Part shown: positions 18,489-27,715 of the stretch, piece by piece
How positions within the stretch are numbered: the stretch's first letter is position 1
Layout: the number at the start of each line of letters is the position of its first letter
From: Rickettsiales bacterium UBA4311
GTDB lineage: Bacteria > Pseudomonadota > Alphaproteobacteria > Rickettsiales > Deianiraeaceae
NCBI GenBank assembly: GCA_002394665.1
Contig: DGUL01000001.1
Location: 58,184-122,183 of the forward strand
DNA length: 64,000 nt
Direction of reading: 5' to 3'
Notes under the pieces: generated by a model
Databases searched by the model: none
What the model was told of the DNA's origin: nothing
What the model saw: only the letters and a program-made list of their open reading frames with translations
Translations under genes and position numbers: made by a program

Positions 18489-18998
18489 TTAATTAGTTCC
18501 AGTAGAGCCAAATCTCCCGGCTCCTCTTTCTGTCTCGTCAAGTTCTTCAACAATTTCAAGATTACATTTTGAAATTTTACAAATTATCATTTGCGAAATT
18601 CTTTCTCCGCGTTTAATCTCAAAGGGCTCATTTGATAAATTCACTAAAATCGTGCCAATCTCACCTCTATAATCGCTGTCTATTGTCCCCGGTGTATTTA
18701 CGATACTAATCCCGTGCTTAAAAGCCAATCCGGAACGCGGGCGAACTTGAATTTCATATTCATCCGTTAAACCACACATTGCAATCCCGCTTTGCACACA
18801 AACCCTTTCAAGCGGTTGCAAAACATAGCTTTCAATATCTTTCCCAAGCACAAAAGTCTCTTTTGTCTTTGGCAAAAAAACATCCGTTGCTCTCAAATCC
18901 ATTCCGCTACTTCCTTTTGTTTGATAATTCAAAAGCTCGCCGTTGTTATAAACTTCCTTTGCATTTTCAGACAAAAATTTTATTCTCAAAGTTTCCAC
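18489..18998 (-). CDS. dut: dUTP diphosphatase
   Basis: 169 residues. Hydrolyses dUTP to dUMP, keeping uracil out of DNA and supplying dUMP for dTMP synthesis. All five trimeric dUTPase motifs are seen: GSSGMDLRA, RPRSGLA, NTPGTIDSDYRGEI (with the catalytic Asp region), RISQMI, and C-terminal RGAGRFGSTG. Length is slightly above the usual ~150 because of an insertion (FLPKTKETFVLGKDIESY) between motifs I and II. It is last in the minus-strand run tolQ-tolR-tolA-dut, 48 bases after the tolA-like gene. Confidence 0.95.
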   Translation of the reverse strand: METLRIKFLSENAKEVYNNGELLNYQTKGSSGMDLRATDVFLPKTKETFVLGKDIESYVLQPLERVCVQSGIAMCGLTDEYEIQVRPRSGLAFKHGISIVNTPGTIDSDYRGEIGTILVNLSNEPFEIKRGERISQMIICKISKCNLEIVEELDETERGAGRFGSTGTN

Positions 18999-19046
18999 AA
19001 AGCAACGAACAATTGACGAAGTTTTATTTTATTTTGCAAGACAACA

Positions 19047-20558
19047 TTACACTCCACTTTTAAAAGTTAGTTTTAAACTTTTCCACAAACTATAATTATT
19101 TTTTGAAAGATATTTTACCCTTGCAATGCCACAGTTCTGCAACGAGTTCACGACATCGTCCTTAAATTGCCTATTTAAACGACTTTCCTCACTTTCTGAA
19201 AGCAATTTTATACTCTGCAAATTTGTATTATCGTCCCAGCTAATCAAAAAAGATGCTTCAAGGTTTTGCCCTCTGTATTCTTTTGCATATCCATACCAAC
19301 AATTTTCAAGTGTATATTCCAAATAAGCCAACATCTGCAAATCCTGTGAATTGCTGTTTTTACCCGTTGACACCCCTTCAAACCGATTATATTTATCCAT
19401 TTCCTGCAAACTCCCATCAATTACAAAACTAAAAACATTATTGCTATCGCTTTTGATTTCATTTTTTAAAAAATTAACCCCCTCTTTTTGCACATCATTG
19501 GTCTTGACAAGTTCTTCATTTTGAACCTGCTGTTTTTGTTCTTCTTCGTCTTCAAATTCAACTTCCAAAATTTCATAGTCATCTTTTGCTTTCTTCTGTT
19601 TTTCTTTTTTCTCTTTCTGCTTTTTAGATTTTTTTGCTTGTGTGGCATCTTTAATTCTATTCCCATATTGGTCATATCTACTATCAATTATTTGATACTT
19701 ATCATCGCTTTTAATATGTAAAATCGCTCGCCAAATACGGCCAAGGCTGTCAAAAATACTATCATCCTTTCTAATATTTTGTCCTCCAAGTTTGCCAACA
19801 ATTGTTTTATCCTCTTCTCTTTTTACACTTATTTTTTGCTTTTTTCGCGACAATTTTACATCCAAAACTCTATTAGTCGCACAATTTTTACATTCTCTTA
19901 CAACAAAATATTGTCGCTTTTCTTTCACTCTTTTTGAAGGTGGTAAAACACTTTTTTTTACTCCACTTATTTCTTCAAGTTTTGACCTACTATCAACAAT
20001 TTCATACTCAACATCATCTTTTTTTTTCTTTTTTTTCTTCCCGGTTTTTCCGTCTTCTGTTTCAAATCTTGTATTTTCCATTCCTATGCCATTTGCATCA
20101 CTACTTATAAAACCATCAAAATTTCCGCTTGAAACATTCATTTTTTTCAACGTTTCTTCGTCAATTTCGTCATTTGTATTTTTCTTTTTCGTATTGTTCG
20201 CAAGCCAACTATTTATTGATTTAATCAACTCATTTTTTTTATACTCAAAAGTCCCCTGCTTCGCTTTATTTTCTTCTTCATTTTTCTCTTCTTCAATTCT
20301 TTCCGTTGATGATTTCCAGTTTCGTCTATCAATCATTTTTAAATAATCCTCATAAGTTATTAAATCAACTCTTATGTAATTCAAAGGTTTTGCATTTAAT
20401 CGCTCAATTCTCGCATTTCTATCACTCAAATAATTTGAATAAGAATTTACAATTGTCGTCCCTATTGTCCCAACGACCATAGTCAACGCCATTGTATATT
20501 CTGCTCTGCTGATATATTTAAAAAAATGTTGTCTAAAAACTAAAAGCTTTTTTCCCAT
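19047..20558 (-). CDS. tolA: TolA-like envelope protein
   Basis: 503 residues, downstream of tolQ and tolR with an 10-base gap. A transmembrane helix lies near residues 20-40 (MALTMVVGTIGTTIVNSY). A long Lys/Glu/Asp-rich central region follows with repeated YEIVDSR/YQIIDSR/YEILEVE phrases. The C-terminal ~95 residues (YLEYTLENCWYGYAKEY, then LISWDDNTNLQSIKL) have the pattern of the TolA domain III, where a Cys-Trp pair near the first helix and an Asp-Asn-x-L beta turn are typical. TolA links the inner-membrane TolQR motor to Pal at the outer membrane during division. Assignment leans on gene order as much as on sequence. The lysine-rich central region is longer and different from model TolA proteins. 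Confidence 0.7.
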   Translation of the reverse strand: MGKKLLVFRQHFFKYISRAEYTMALTMVVGTIGTTIVNSYSNYLSDRNARIERLNAKPLNYIRVDLITYEDYLKMIDRRNWKSSTERIEEEKNEEENKAKQGTFEYKKNELIKSINSWLANNTKKKNTNDEIDEETLKKMNVSSGNFDGFISSDANGIGMENTRFETEDGKTGKKKKKKKDDVEYEIVDSRSKLEEISGVKKSVLPPSKRVKEKRQYFVVRECKNCATNRVLDVKLSRKKQKISVKREEDKTIVGKLGGQNIRKDDSIFDSLGRIWRAILHIKSDDKYQIIDSRYDQYGNRIKDATQAKKSKKQKEKKEKQKKAKDDYEILEVEFEDEEEQKQQVQNEELVKTNDVQKEGVNFLKNEIKSDSNNVFSFVIDGSLQEMDKYNRFEGVSTGKNSNSQDLQMLAYLEYTLENCWYGYAKEYRGQNLEASFLISWDDNTNLQSIKLLSESEESRLNRQFKDDVVNSLQNCGIARVKYLSKNNYSLWKSLKLTFKSGV

Positions 20559-20568
20559 ACTTCATAAA

Positions 20569-21021
20569 CTAATATTTCTTTTCACCTGAATATTTTCCAA
20601 CAAGAGAAACATCTTTTACACCTATATCATTCAGTTTTTCCAATACTTTCATAATTGCATTGTAGCTCGTTTGAACGTCCGCACGAATGAAAATTTTTAC
20701 ATCTTCAAGTTTTTGATTTTTGTTTATTTCCTTCACTAGCTCACCAACACTATCTATTTTTGAAGGATAGTTATTTACAACAACTTCATCGTCGTCTACA
20801 ACTTGAATTGTGTTATAAACAAAATCATCATAAATCTCAATTGGCTCGGTATTTAAGCTTGGCAACTCAACATTTACTCCGCTAATTACCGGAGGCATAA
20901 AAGCAACTACAACTCCAAGCATCAAAGTCATAACAATAACCAAAGGCAAACAACTTGGAGAAGGAATACTCCTTGATTTTCTTCTAAAAAAGTGCTGACT
21001 ATAAATAATCATACTGCTCAA
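20569..21021 (-). CDS. tolR: TolR/ExbD-family protein lacking the usual membrane aspartate
   Basis: 150 residues. One N-terminal transmembrane helix (PLVIVMTLMLGVVVAFM, about residues 25-43) is followed by a periplasmic domain with the ExbD/TolR pattern (IFIRADVQTSYNAIMKVLEKL). TolR converts proton flow through TolQ into movement of TolA. The Asp in the TolR/ExbD helix that carries protons (family pattern PLxDVxxxLL) is not here; there is no acidic residue from about residue 15 to 50. It sits between tolQ (two-base gap) and the tolA-like gene. Confidence 0.85.
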   Translation of the reverse strand: MSSMIIYSQHFFRRKSRSIPSPSCLPLVIVMTLMLGVVVAFMPPVISGVNVELPSLNTEPIEIYDDFVYNTIQVVDDDEVVVNNYPSKIDSVGELVKEINKNQKLEDVKIFIRADVQTSYNAIMKVLEKLNDIGVKDVSLVGKYSGEKKY

Positions 21022-21023
21022 AA

Positions 21024-21809
21024 TTAAACATCATCATCGTCATCCATCATGACTTGTTTTGCTTGTCTTGGAGCTTCTTTTACCGGTTGTTGTTGAACGA
21101 ATTGACTTCCAGAACTTGCCTGACTTGGAACTACACCATTTACCGCAGTGCCATCCAAAGCTCGCCCTAATATATGCAACAAATCAACAATATAACCATC
21201 AATTCTATCGCTAATTTCTTGAATTTTCATATTAAAATACCAATAAATCGGCATTGAGATGATTACAACCAACAAAGCAAAAACCAAACAAACCAAAGCA
21301 CCGCCTATTCCAATGCCAGAAGACACAATTGTAATTCCGTTTTCTATGTCTATATTGTAAAATATGTCAATCATCCCGATTACTGTTCCCATCAAACCCA
21401 AAAAAGGAGCAACCTTAATAAACATCGCTAAGGCATCCATATAATTCTCGCAAGTTCTCATAATTTTAACCTTTTGCACGTGTGCTGTGTTTAACATCCT
21501 TTCTTTTATATCAGGCTTTGCCCCTGCAGACGTCTGCAGCGAAGAGCTTGCAAGCCATTCTTCCCATATTGCCTTAAAAATCATTCCAAGCGGATGGCTT
21601 AAATTCTCTTTATTTGATTCGTAAAAATTAGATAAATCAATCCCGGACCAAAATTGCTCTTCAAAACTTTGAATATATGCTTGAATATATTTTAACTTTT
21701 TCAACCTTGAAAGTCCCATTGCAACAATCATTGCAAGCATTACGACAAGACCAATTACAATAACCTTGATGTAAAAACTTGAATAAAATAGATACTTCAA
21801 CGTGTACAT
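21024..21809 (-). CDS. tolQ: TolQ/ExbB-family motor protein
   Basis: 261 residues with three transmembrane segments. The TM2 motif GLMGTVIGMID is close to the family GLLGTVxGI. TM3 reads GIGIGGALVCLVFALLVVII and lacks the conserved Thr normally found there, matching the loss of the partner Asp in TolR. The C-terminal tail is Gln/Pro/Ser-rich and ends in a run of five Asp plus Val, which is not usual. It is first of the tolQ-tolR-tolA-dut run. TolQ forms the pentameric inner-membrane channel of the Tol-Pal machine. Confidence 0.88.
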   Translation of the reverse strand: MYTLKYLFYSSFYIKVIVIGLVVMLAMIVAMGLSRLKKLKYIQAYIQSFEEQFWSGIDLSNFYESNKENLSHPLGMIFKAIWEEWLASSSLQTSAGAKPDIKERMLNTAHVQKVKIMRTCENYMDALAMFIKVAPFLGLMGTVIGMIDIFYNIDIENGITIVSSGIGIGGALVCLVFALLVVIISMPIYWYFNMKIQEISDRIDGYIVDLLHILGRALDGTAVNGVVPSQASSGSQFVQQQPVKEAPRQAKQVMMDDDDDV

Positions 21810-21874
21810 ACAAACGTTGCTAAATTATGCTTTTTTTTGCACTTTTTTCAAGTTTTGAGTTTAAAACTCCCGTA

Positions 21875-22612
21875 TTATTTTAATCTCGCAAGCCCTTCAA
21901 GGCCGAGCTCAAAAGCTTTATCAAATTTTGAAATAAATCCCCTATTATGACTGACCATCAAAAGAGCTATTTTATCATTTTTTACCATATTCAGCATTTC
22001 ATCAACAACGAGTTCCGACATATCATTATCAAGATTTCCTGTCGGCTCATCAGCCAATATCAAAATGGGTTTTTTAACAATAGCTCTTGCTATCGCAACT
22101 CTCTGTTTTTCACCACCAGAAAGTTCGTCCGGCATTGCATCTTTTCGGTGTATTATTTTCATCTTCTCCAAAATCTCCGAAGCATTTTTTTCTGCCTTTT
22201 TTTTGCCTACACCATTAACCATTTGAGGAATTACTAAGTTTTCCATTACCGAAAAATCGCTAAACAAATAGTGAAATTGATAAATAAACCCAACCTTACT
22301 GCTTAGTATCTTATTTTTTTTCCTATCTTTCATTTTTCTTATATCGCAACATTCGCCGTCAATAAAAACTTCGCCATCACAGCCTTGAAGCAATCCGGCG
22401 ATTTGCAATAAAGTGCTCTTACCACAACCAGAGTTTCCCAACAAAAGCACACTTTCCCCTTTGTTGATTTCTAAATTTAGATTCTCAAAAATAATCCTCT
22501 CTTTTCCTGCATCGGCATACGATTTTGAAATATTCTTTAAAGCCAATACAGACGACAAGAAAAAGCAAGCCAGAAAAATAAAAGTTTTGTAAAAATCAAT
22601 TAAAATTCCCAC
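21875..22612 (-). CDS. lolD: ABC transporter ATPase, LolD type
   Basis: Walker [11 protein letters not shown]-loop YQFHYLF, signature LSGGEKQR and Walker [13 protein letters not shown] are all present, and the order and spacing fit the LolD/FtsE/MacB family. LolD drives release of lipoproteins from the inner membrane by LolCE. The ATG at 22612 gives a hydrophobic leader ([14 protein letters not shown]) that is odd for a cytosolic ATPase. A TTG at 22546 would start [12 protein letters not shown], the normal beginning of the domain, and may be the true start. No permease gene is adjacent. Confidence 0.8.
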   Translation of the reverse strand: MGILIDFYKTFIFLACFFLSSVLALKNISKSYADAGKERIIFENLNLEINKGESVLLLGNSGCGKSTLLQIAGLLQGCDGEVFIDGECCDIRKMKDRKKNKILSSKVGFIYQFHYLFSDFSVMENLVIPQMVNGVGKKKAEKNASEILEKMKIIHRKDAMPDELSGGEKQRVAIARAIVKKPILILADEPTGNLDNDMSELVVDEMLNMVKNDKIALLMVSHNRGFISKFDKAFELGLEGLARLK

Positions 22613-22689
22613 TTCAAATTGAATAAAAACAACACAAGAACAAGCTTGACAAATATTTTGAATAAAATCTTATACGACGAGTTTATTTT

Positions 22690-23229
22690 GTGTTGAGTGC
22701 TACCCAAAAAAATAGTATTTTAAACTCTTATTCAAATGTTCTTTGCGATATTTTAAATAAAAACTTTGATAAAATTGAGGACATTTTGTCTTCCTTTGAA
22801 AAAATAAACGATAATGCATTTTTTGAAAAACTCGCTACGACTCCAATGAATTTGGCAGAATATAAAAAAGTAATCAGCGATTGCAACAAACAACTCGGCA
22901 AATGCGACGAATTAGAAAGCTTTTTTATGCAAGTTTTAAATAGAAAATACGGCTATCTTTTGCGAGATATTATTTTGCTTGCAGAAAAAAAAATTAGAAA
23001 ATTCAGCAATAAAAAAATTATTGTGATAAAAAGTTGCGATATTCTTGACGAAGAAATAAAGGAAGAAGTGAAAAAAGCATTAAAAAGTCAAGGAATTGAA
23101 GCTGAACTGCAATTTAAAAAAAACGATTTTGTTGAAAAAGGTGCTATTGAATTTATTGCTGGTTCAAAAATTTGTGTGTTAAAACTTCAAGACCTATTGA
23201 ATAAAGTATTGTCTGCGAATTGTTGTTAA
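22690..23229 (+). CDS. atpH: ATP synthase F1 delta subunit
   Basis: 179 residues, close to the usual length. Delta forms part of the peripheral stalk joining F1 to Fo. The N-terminal helical domain begins SATQKNSILNSYSNVLCDIL. The C-terminal part, with EEIKEEVKKALKSQGIEAELQFKKND followed by GAIEFIAGSKICVLKLQDLL, follows the delta-subunit pattern of a beta strand, GG/GA-x-x-x-x-x-G and a final helix, although it is diverged. The start is a GTG at 22690. It stands apart from other atp genes, which are not in this window, and its end overlaps the open frame of the next gene. Confidence 0.7.
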   Translation: MLSATQKNSILNSYSNVLCDILNKNFDKIEDILSSFEKINDNAFFEKLATTPMNLAEYKKVISDCNKQLGKCDELESFFMQVLNRKYGYLLRDIILLAEKKIRKFSNKKIIVIKSCDILDEEIKEEVKKALKSQGIEAELQFKKNDFVEKGAIEFIAGSKICVLKLQDLLNKVLSANCC

Positions 23230-23237
23230 TTTTTTCT

Positions 23238-24092
23238 ATGGCAGTTGTTTTTCTAAATGGTGAATTTATTGAAGAAAGTGAAGCGAAAGTTTCAATTAAC
23301 GACACCGGTTATTACTTTGGAGACGGAATTTATGAAGTAATTTTACTTTACAAAGGCAAACTAATTGATAAGGAAAGACATTTAAACAGATTGCAAGATT
23401 GTTTTAAAAAAGTTTATTTCAACAATTATCCTTCAAGCGAAGAAGTCTTAAAAAACATTGAAAAACTCCTTGAATTAAACAAAGATACAGAAACCGCATC
23501 AATTTATATGCAATTTACTCGCGGGACTACAATAAGAGACCATCGTTTTTCACATTTAAATTTAAAACCAAATTGCCTAATAAAACTGATACCTTGCAAA
23601 ATTTCCGAAACAATTCATCAAACTTGGAATTGCCGACTTATTGACGACCCAAGAAGATTTAGATGTGACATAAAAATGATAAGCCTTTTACCAATGGTTT
23701 TAGCAAAATACGAATGTGAAAAAGCCGGCTTTGATGATGTGTTTTTTTACAACAAAAGAATAAATTCAATCTCCGAAGGAAGTAGCTTCAACGTCTTTAT
23801 TGTATCAAAAGACAACAAACTCATTACCTGTCCGCTTGGTGAGCAAATTTTACCAGGAACAATGAGAGCGAAAATAATTGAACTTGCAAGACAGAACGGA
23901 ATTGAAGTTGAAGAAAGGTTTTATTCAAAAGAGGAGCTATTTGATGCAAAAGAAGCTTTTGCAACAGGTTCAATAAAAATTATCATTCCAATTACAAAAG
24001 TAGATAACAAACAAATCGGCAACGGACAAATTGGTAAAATTACAACAAAAATGTATAACGAGTATTTTAAATTTATAAATCAAAATGGCTAA
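23238..24092 (+). CDS. dat: Class IV aminotransferase, D-amino-acid transaminase type
   Basis: 284 residues from ATG 23238; the frame is open a few codons earlier, but AVVFLNGEFIEESEAKVS is the normal beginning. The PLP lysine lies in RCDIKMISLLPMVLAK, and the ISEGSSFNVFIV and ILPGTMRAKIIELAR motifs fit the D-alanine/branched-chain class IV fold. The CDIK context and NxLAK spacing favour D-amino-acid transaminase over IlvE. It would interconvert D-Ala and D-Glu, precursors of peptidoglycan. It overlaps the next gene by eight bases. Confidence 0.8.
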   Translation: MAVVFLNGEFIEESEAKVSINDTGYYFGDGIYEVILLYKGKLIDKERHLNRLQDCFKKVYFNNYPSSEEVLKNIEKLLELNKDTETASIYMQFTRGTTIRDHRFSHLNLKPNCLIKLIPCKISETIHQTWNCRLIDDPRRFRCDIKMISLLPMVLAKYECEKAGFDDVFFYNKRINSISEGSSFNVFIVSKDNKLITCPLGEQILPGTMRAKIIELARQNGIEVEERFYSKEELFDAKEAFATGSIKIIIPITKVDNKQIGNGQIGKITTKMYNEYFKFINQNG

Positions 24093-24594
24093 CAAAATAG
24101 ATGGTGGCAAAATCGCAAGTCTTGCTGTAAAAGGTTTTAAAAGGGCAATGTCCTCCACCGTTGGCGAGGAAGTTTATGTTGCCAAGAGAATAAAAGCAAG
24201 AAGCTACGATTTATATGCAAATTTTCGCGATTTTGGCTTTATAATCTGGACGACTATACAAATTATTTTTTATGCAATTATTGGCTTTTTTAGAATTATA
24301 AAAGATTTTCCTCGTGCATTTCGTAGGGCATCACAAAACAATTTTAGACTTGGACTTATTGACCTGAAAGCTGGCAACTTAATTGATGCGAGAATTAGGT
24401 TTTTACTTTCAAATATGTTCTACGGCAAATCTTCAACAACAAAATACTACATTGCATATGTCTACTATCTACAAGGCAATTACACAAAAAGCCTGAAATA
24501 TCTAAAACAATCAATAAGTATTGACGCAACAGACGAAAGAGCTAATGCCCTGTTATTAAAAATAGAAGAAGCTTTGAAAAATGAAGCAAGTTAA
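24085..24594 (+). CDS. Membrane-anchored TPR protein, unknown role
   Basis: 169 residues. A hydrophobic segment near residues 52-68 (FIIWTTIQIIFYAIIGFF) anchors the protein. The C-terminal half has tetratricopeptide-like helices (NLIDARIRFLLSNMFY and YIAYVYYLQGNYTKSLKYLKQSISIDATDERA), the latter a good TPR. It overlaps dat by eight bases, suggesting translational coupling. TPR proteins scaffold complexes; no partner can be named. Confidence 0.75.
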   Translation: MANKIDGGKIASLAVKGFKRAMSSTVGEEVYVAKRIKARSYDLYANFRDFGFIIWTTIQIIFYAIIGFFRIIKDFPRAFRRASQNNFRLGLIDLKAGNLIDARIRFLLSNMFYGKSSTTKYYIAYVYYLQGNYTKSLKYLKQSISIDATDERANALLLKIEEALKNEAS

Positions 24595-24626
24595 ACGAAT
24601 TTGATAAATAATTAAATAAAAATTTT

Positions 24627-25493
24627 ATGGCTTACAATAAAGTTGAACCACTAAAAAACATAATTGTTTTTGACATTGAAACAATACCAGATACATCCCT
24701 CGCGGGCGAACTTTGCGACATAAGCGAAGAAGAATTGAAAAACAAAACGCAAGAAGAATTGCGAACTGCAATGGCCAACTACCATATAGACAACCACAAC
24801 GGCAACGATTTTTTACGGCAACCATTTCATAGAATTGCTTGCATAAGTTTTCTTGAAGCTGGCATTTCATACGAAAATGAATATGCCGACGATATGACAT
24901 ACACCGGAAAAGAAAGCTATACTTTTAAACAACTAACAAGTTATAGTTCTTTTAATTGCTCCGAGGAAGAGGTTGTGCGAAAATTCTGGAACACTCTCAA
25001 AGACGCAAAGCCTCGTATAATTTCCTTTAATGGACGAGATTTTGACATAAATGTGCTGAAGTGCAAAGCGTTAAAATACGGAATTGATTGCAGTTGGTAT
25101 TTTGACTACGGCGGAAAATTTGACAACTATGAGTATCCTTATTCAGACAGCCATTTTGATTTACTATACAGATACGGCAGATATACATTACACGAGATTT
25201 GCATTTTACTGAACATTCCTTGCAAGTTGGGCGTTGACGGCTCCCGTGTTGCTGAATATTTTGATGATAAAAAATATAACGACATAAGAGAATATTGTGA
25301 AACTGATGTCCTTGCAACCTACCTTGTTTATCTTCGTATGGCATTAGTTGAAGGATATATTGAAAAAAACACTTATAACAAATGCATTGAAGACGTTGAA
25401 AATCATTTAATCTCACAGCAAGATAAAAAAAAGGGGCTAAAAGAGTTCCTTGAAGTTTGGCATAAAATGAACCCTAATGGGATGAAGATTTAA
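24627..25493 (+). CDS. Predicted 3'-5' exonuclease related to DNA polymerase B
   Basis: 288 residues. The DEDD exonuclease motifs are visible: FDIETIP (Exo I) near residue 15, FNGRDFDINVLKCKA (Exo II), and YCETDVLATYLVY (Exo III). The middle LHEICILLNIPCKLGVDGSRV matches the pattern of the stand-alone PolB-like exonuclease family found in many proteobacteria. It probably works in DNA repair or RNA trimming; the substrate is not known. It is convergent with argB. Confidence 0.85.
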   Translation: MAYNKVEPLKNIIVFDIETIPDTSLAGELCDISEEELKNKTQEELRTAMANYHIDNHNGNDFLRQPFHRIACISFLEAGISYENEYADDMTYTGKESYTFKQLTSYSSFNCSEEEVVRKFWNTLKDAKPRIISFNGRDFDINVLKCKALKYGIDCSWYFDYGGKFDNYEYPYSDSHFDLLYRYGRYTLHEICILLNIPCKLGVDGSRVAEYFDDKKYNDIREYCETDVLATYLVYLRMALVEGYIEKNTYNKCIEDVENHLISQQDKKKGLKEFLEVWHKMNPNGMKI

Positions 25494-25591
25494 TAGACAC
25501 ACATAGGTGTCAAGCACAAAAAAACAATCGCTTTAAATCTTAGAAGTCTGCATTCTTAGTCTACATTCCTAAAGATTTTTTCCTTGTAAAA

Positions 25592-26486
25592 TTAAAAACC
25601 ACTCAAAATCGTGCCAATTCCGTTTTTTGTAAAAATCTCTAACAACATTGCGTGCTTTACATTTCCGTTAATTATATGAACGTTTTTAATGCCAACTTCT
25701 AAGGCTTCACGACAGCTTTTCATCTTAGGTATCATTCCGCCGGATATAGTTCCGTTTTTAATCATTTCGTCAATATCGCTCACAGAAATCGCGGAAATGA
25801 CAGAAGATTTATCATTTCTATCTCTATAAACTCCGTCAACATCAGATAAAAATATCATTTTTTCACTTTTAAGAGCTTTTGCAATGGCAAAAGCAACGTT
25901 GTCAGCATTAACATTTAATTCCAGACCATCTCTATTGCAACAAACAGGTGATATTACTGGAATTATATTTTTATCTAAAAACATCGTTATCATTTCATTG
26001 CTAACTTTTTCGATTTCGCCGACACGACCAAATTTTTCCAACATTTTCGCTTTGATAAAAAAAACCATCTTTCCCAGAAATACCGACACAATGAACACCT
26101 TTTTTATTTATCAATCTTACAATTTCCTTATTTATTTTTCCAGACAAAACCATTTCCACAACCTCCATTGTTTTGTCGTCTGTAAATCTAATTCCATCTA
26201 CAAATTTTGGCTCTATGTTATGTATTTTCAACTCTTCGTTTATGTCCTTTCCTCCGCCGTGAATTACAACAACTTTTATTCCAATTTTTGTTAAAAATAC
26301 AATGTCTTCAATGACAGATTTTATATTTTCCGCATTCTGCAAAATTGAACCACCAACTTTAATCACAAAAACTTTTCCCTGAAACTTACTGATATAAGGC
26401 AAGGCTTCAAGCAAAATCTCCGTCTTTTTTTCATTTTCTATTTTTATGTTCTCCGTCTTCATATATCGTTCTATAAACAAAATCAA
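25592..26486 (-). pseudogene. argB: Acetylglutamate kinase, split by a frameshift in a T8 run
   Basis: ArgB phosphorylates N-acetylglutamate in arginine synthesis. The N-terminal frame (26486 to about 26005) has KVGGSI, VVIHGGGKDIN, GIRFTDD and VCVGISGKDG-type motifs. The C-terminal frame (to 25592) continues with FFIKAKMLEKFGRVGEIEKV, VSPVCCNRDG, NVNADNVA, FLSDVDGVY and GGMIPKM. Both halves look conserved and the join falls at a run of eight T on the coding strand (26057-26064); seven would restore one ~297-residue protein. It could be a recent mutation, a sequencing error in a homopolymer, or a product made by slippage. The gene is last in the arginine operon and overlaps argJ by four bases. 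Confidence 0.9.
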
Positions 26487-27712
26487 CTTCTATAACTTGC
26501 GTTTATTTTCACATAATCATACGTCAAATCGCATCCCCAGCCGATTGCTTCGCTTTTTCCAATACCGAGCGAAACTAATATAGTGATTTCCTGCTCCGTC
26601 ATTATTTTTACTGCTTCATCTTCGTTAAAAACTATTGGTTTTCCGTCAAAAACACAAATTTTTCCCGCATTGCTAATAAATTCAATCTTTACTTTGTTTT
26701 CGTCAAAATCTACTCCCGATTGCCCTATTGCTGAAATTATCCTCCCAAAATTAGCATCTTTCCCAAAAAAAGCAGACTTCACCAAACTTGAACTCAATAT
26801 CTGTTTTACACACTTTTTCGCCTGCTCCTCTGTGTTTGCTTCAACAACTTTACATTCCAACAAATGGCTTGCTCCTTCGCCGTCTTTTGCTATATCTTTT
26901 GCCAATTTTTGCATCACAAACATCAATGCATTTTGAAACTTTTTCAGTTCTTCATTTTCGCAATCCATAATGTCGTTTTTTGCCTCTCCATTTGCCAAAA
27001 TAACAGCCATATCATTTGTGCTTTGGTCTCCATCAACGGAAATCATATTAAAACTATCTCCAACGCATTTTTTGAAAACCAAATCCAACATTTCTTGACT
27101 AATATTTGCATCTGTTGTAATAAAATTCAGCATTGTCGCCATATTTGGATGTATCATCCCTGAGCCTTTGGCAATTCCTGCGATTTTAACATCAACCCCA
27201 GCAATTTTTACATTTACACATACACTTTTAATAAATGTATCCGTAGTCATTATACCAAGAGCACATTTCTCTGCATTTTCGTTTGAATTATCAAGCATTG
27301 GTGTTAATTTATCTATACCAGCAATTACTTTCTCCATTGGGAGGAATACACCAATAACTCCTGTTGAAGTTGAAAGAACTGAATTTGACGAAACATTAAG
27401 ATTTTTTGCCACTTGCTCCGCCATATCGCAAGCATCTTTGTATCCCTGTTCGCCGGTGCAAGAATTGGCATTTCCGCTCGTGATGACTATTGCCTGAATT
27501 TTGTTTTTCTTGCCTGTAATCCCCTCACATCTTACCAAAGGCGGTGCTTTCATTTTGTTTGTCGTATAAACAGCCGAGCATACAGCAGGAACTTTTGAAA
27601 AAATTATAGATAAATCGTTCCTTTTTCTTTTAATTCCGCAATGCAAACCACCACAAACAAAACCTTTTGGTGTTGCTATGTGTCCATTTTCAATTATTTC
27701 AAAAATTTTCAT
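26483..27712 (-). CDS. argJ: Glutamate N-acetyltransferase / ornithine acetyltransferase
   Basis: 409 residues. ArgJ moves the acetyl group from N-acetylornithine back to glutamate, so a separate ArgA or ArgE may not be needed. The self-cleavage site is visible as KGSGMIHPNMATMLNF (cleavage before the Thr of ATML). TTKMKAPP-type (TTNKMKAPPLVR), GNANSCTG and NCVDGD-like (MISVDGDQSTND) motifs are present. No defect is seen. It overlaps argB by four bases and follows argD by three. Confidence 0.95.
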   Translation of the reverse strand: MKIFEIIENGHIATPKGFVCGGLHCGIKRKRNDLSIIFSKVPAVCSAVYTTNKMKAPPLVRCEGITGKKNKIQAIVITSGNANSCTGEQGYKDACDMAEQVAKNLNVSSNSVLSTSTGVIGVFLPMEKVIAGIDKLTPMLDNSNENAEKCALGIMTTDTFIKSVCVNVKIAGVDVKIAGIAKGSGMIHPNMATMLNFITTDANISQEMLDLVFKKCVGDSFNMISVDGDQSTNDMAVILANGEAKNDIMDCENEELKKFQNALMFVMQKLAKDIAKDGEGASHLLECKVVEANTEEQAKKCVKQILSSSLVKSAFFGKDANFGRIISAIGQSGVDFDENKVKIEFISNAGKICVFDGKPIVFNEDEAVKIMTEQEITILVSLGIGKSEAIGWGCDLTYDYVKINASYRS

Positions 27713-27715
27713 AAA

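Noticed and set aside
19792..20346. Plus-strand 184-codon Phe/Ser-rich frame
   Set aside because: Antisense to the Lys/Glu-rich centre of the TolA-like gene; composition is the mirror of that bias.
25497..25512. Terminator between the exonuclease gene and argB
   Set aside because: GACAC-N6-GTGTC is short and is followed by A-rich rather than T-rich sequence on the plus strand.
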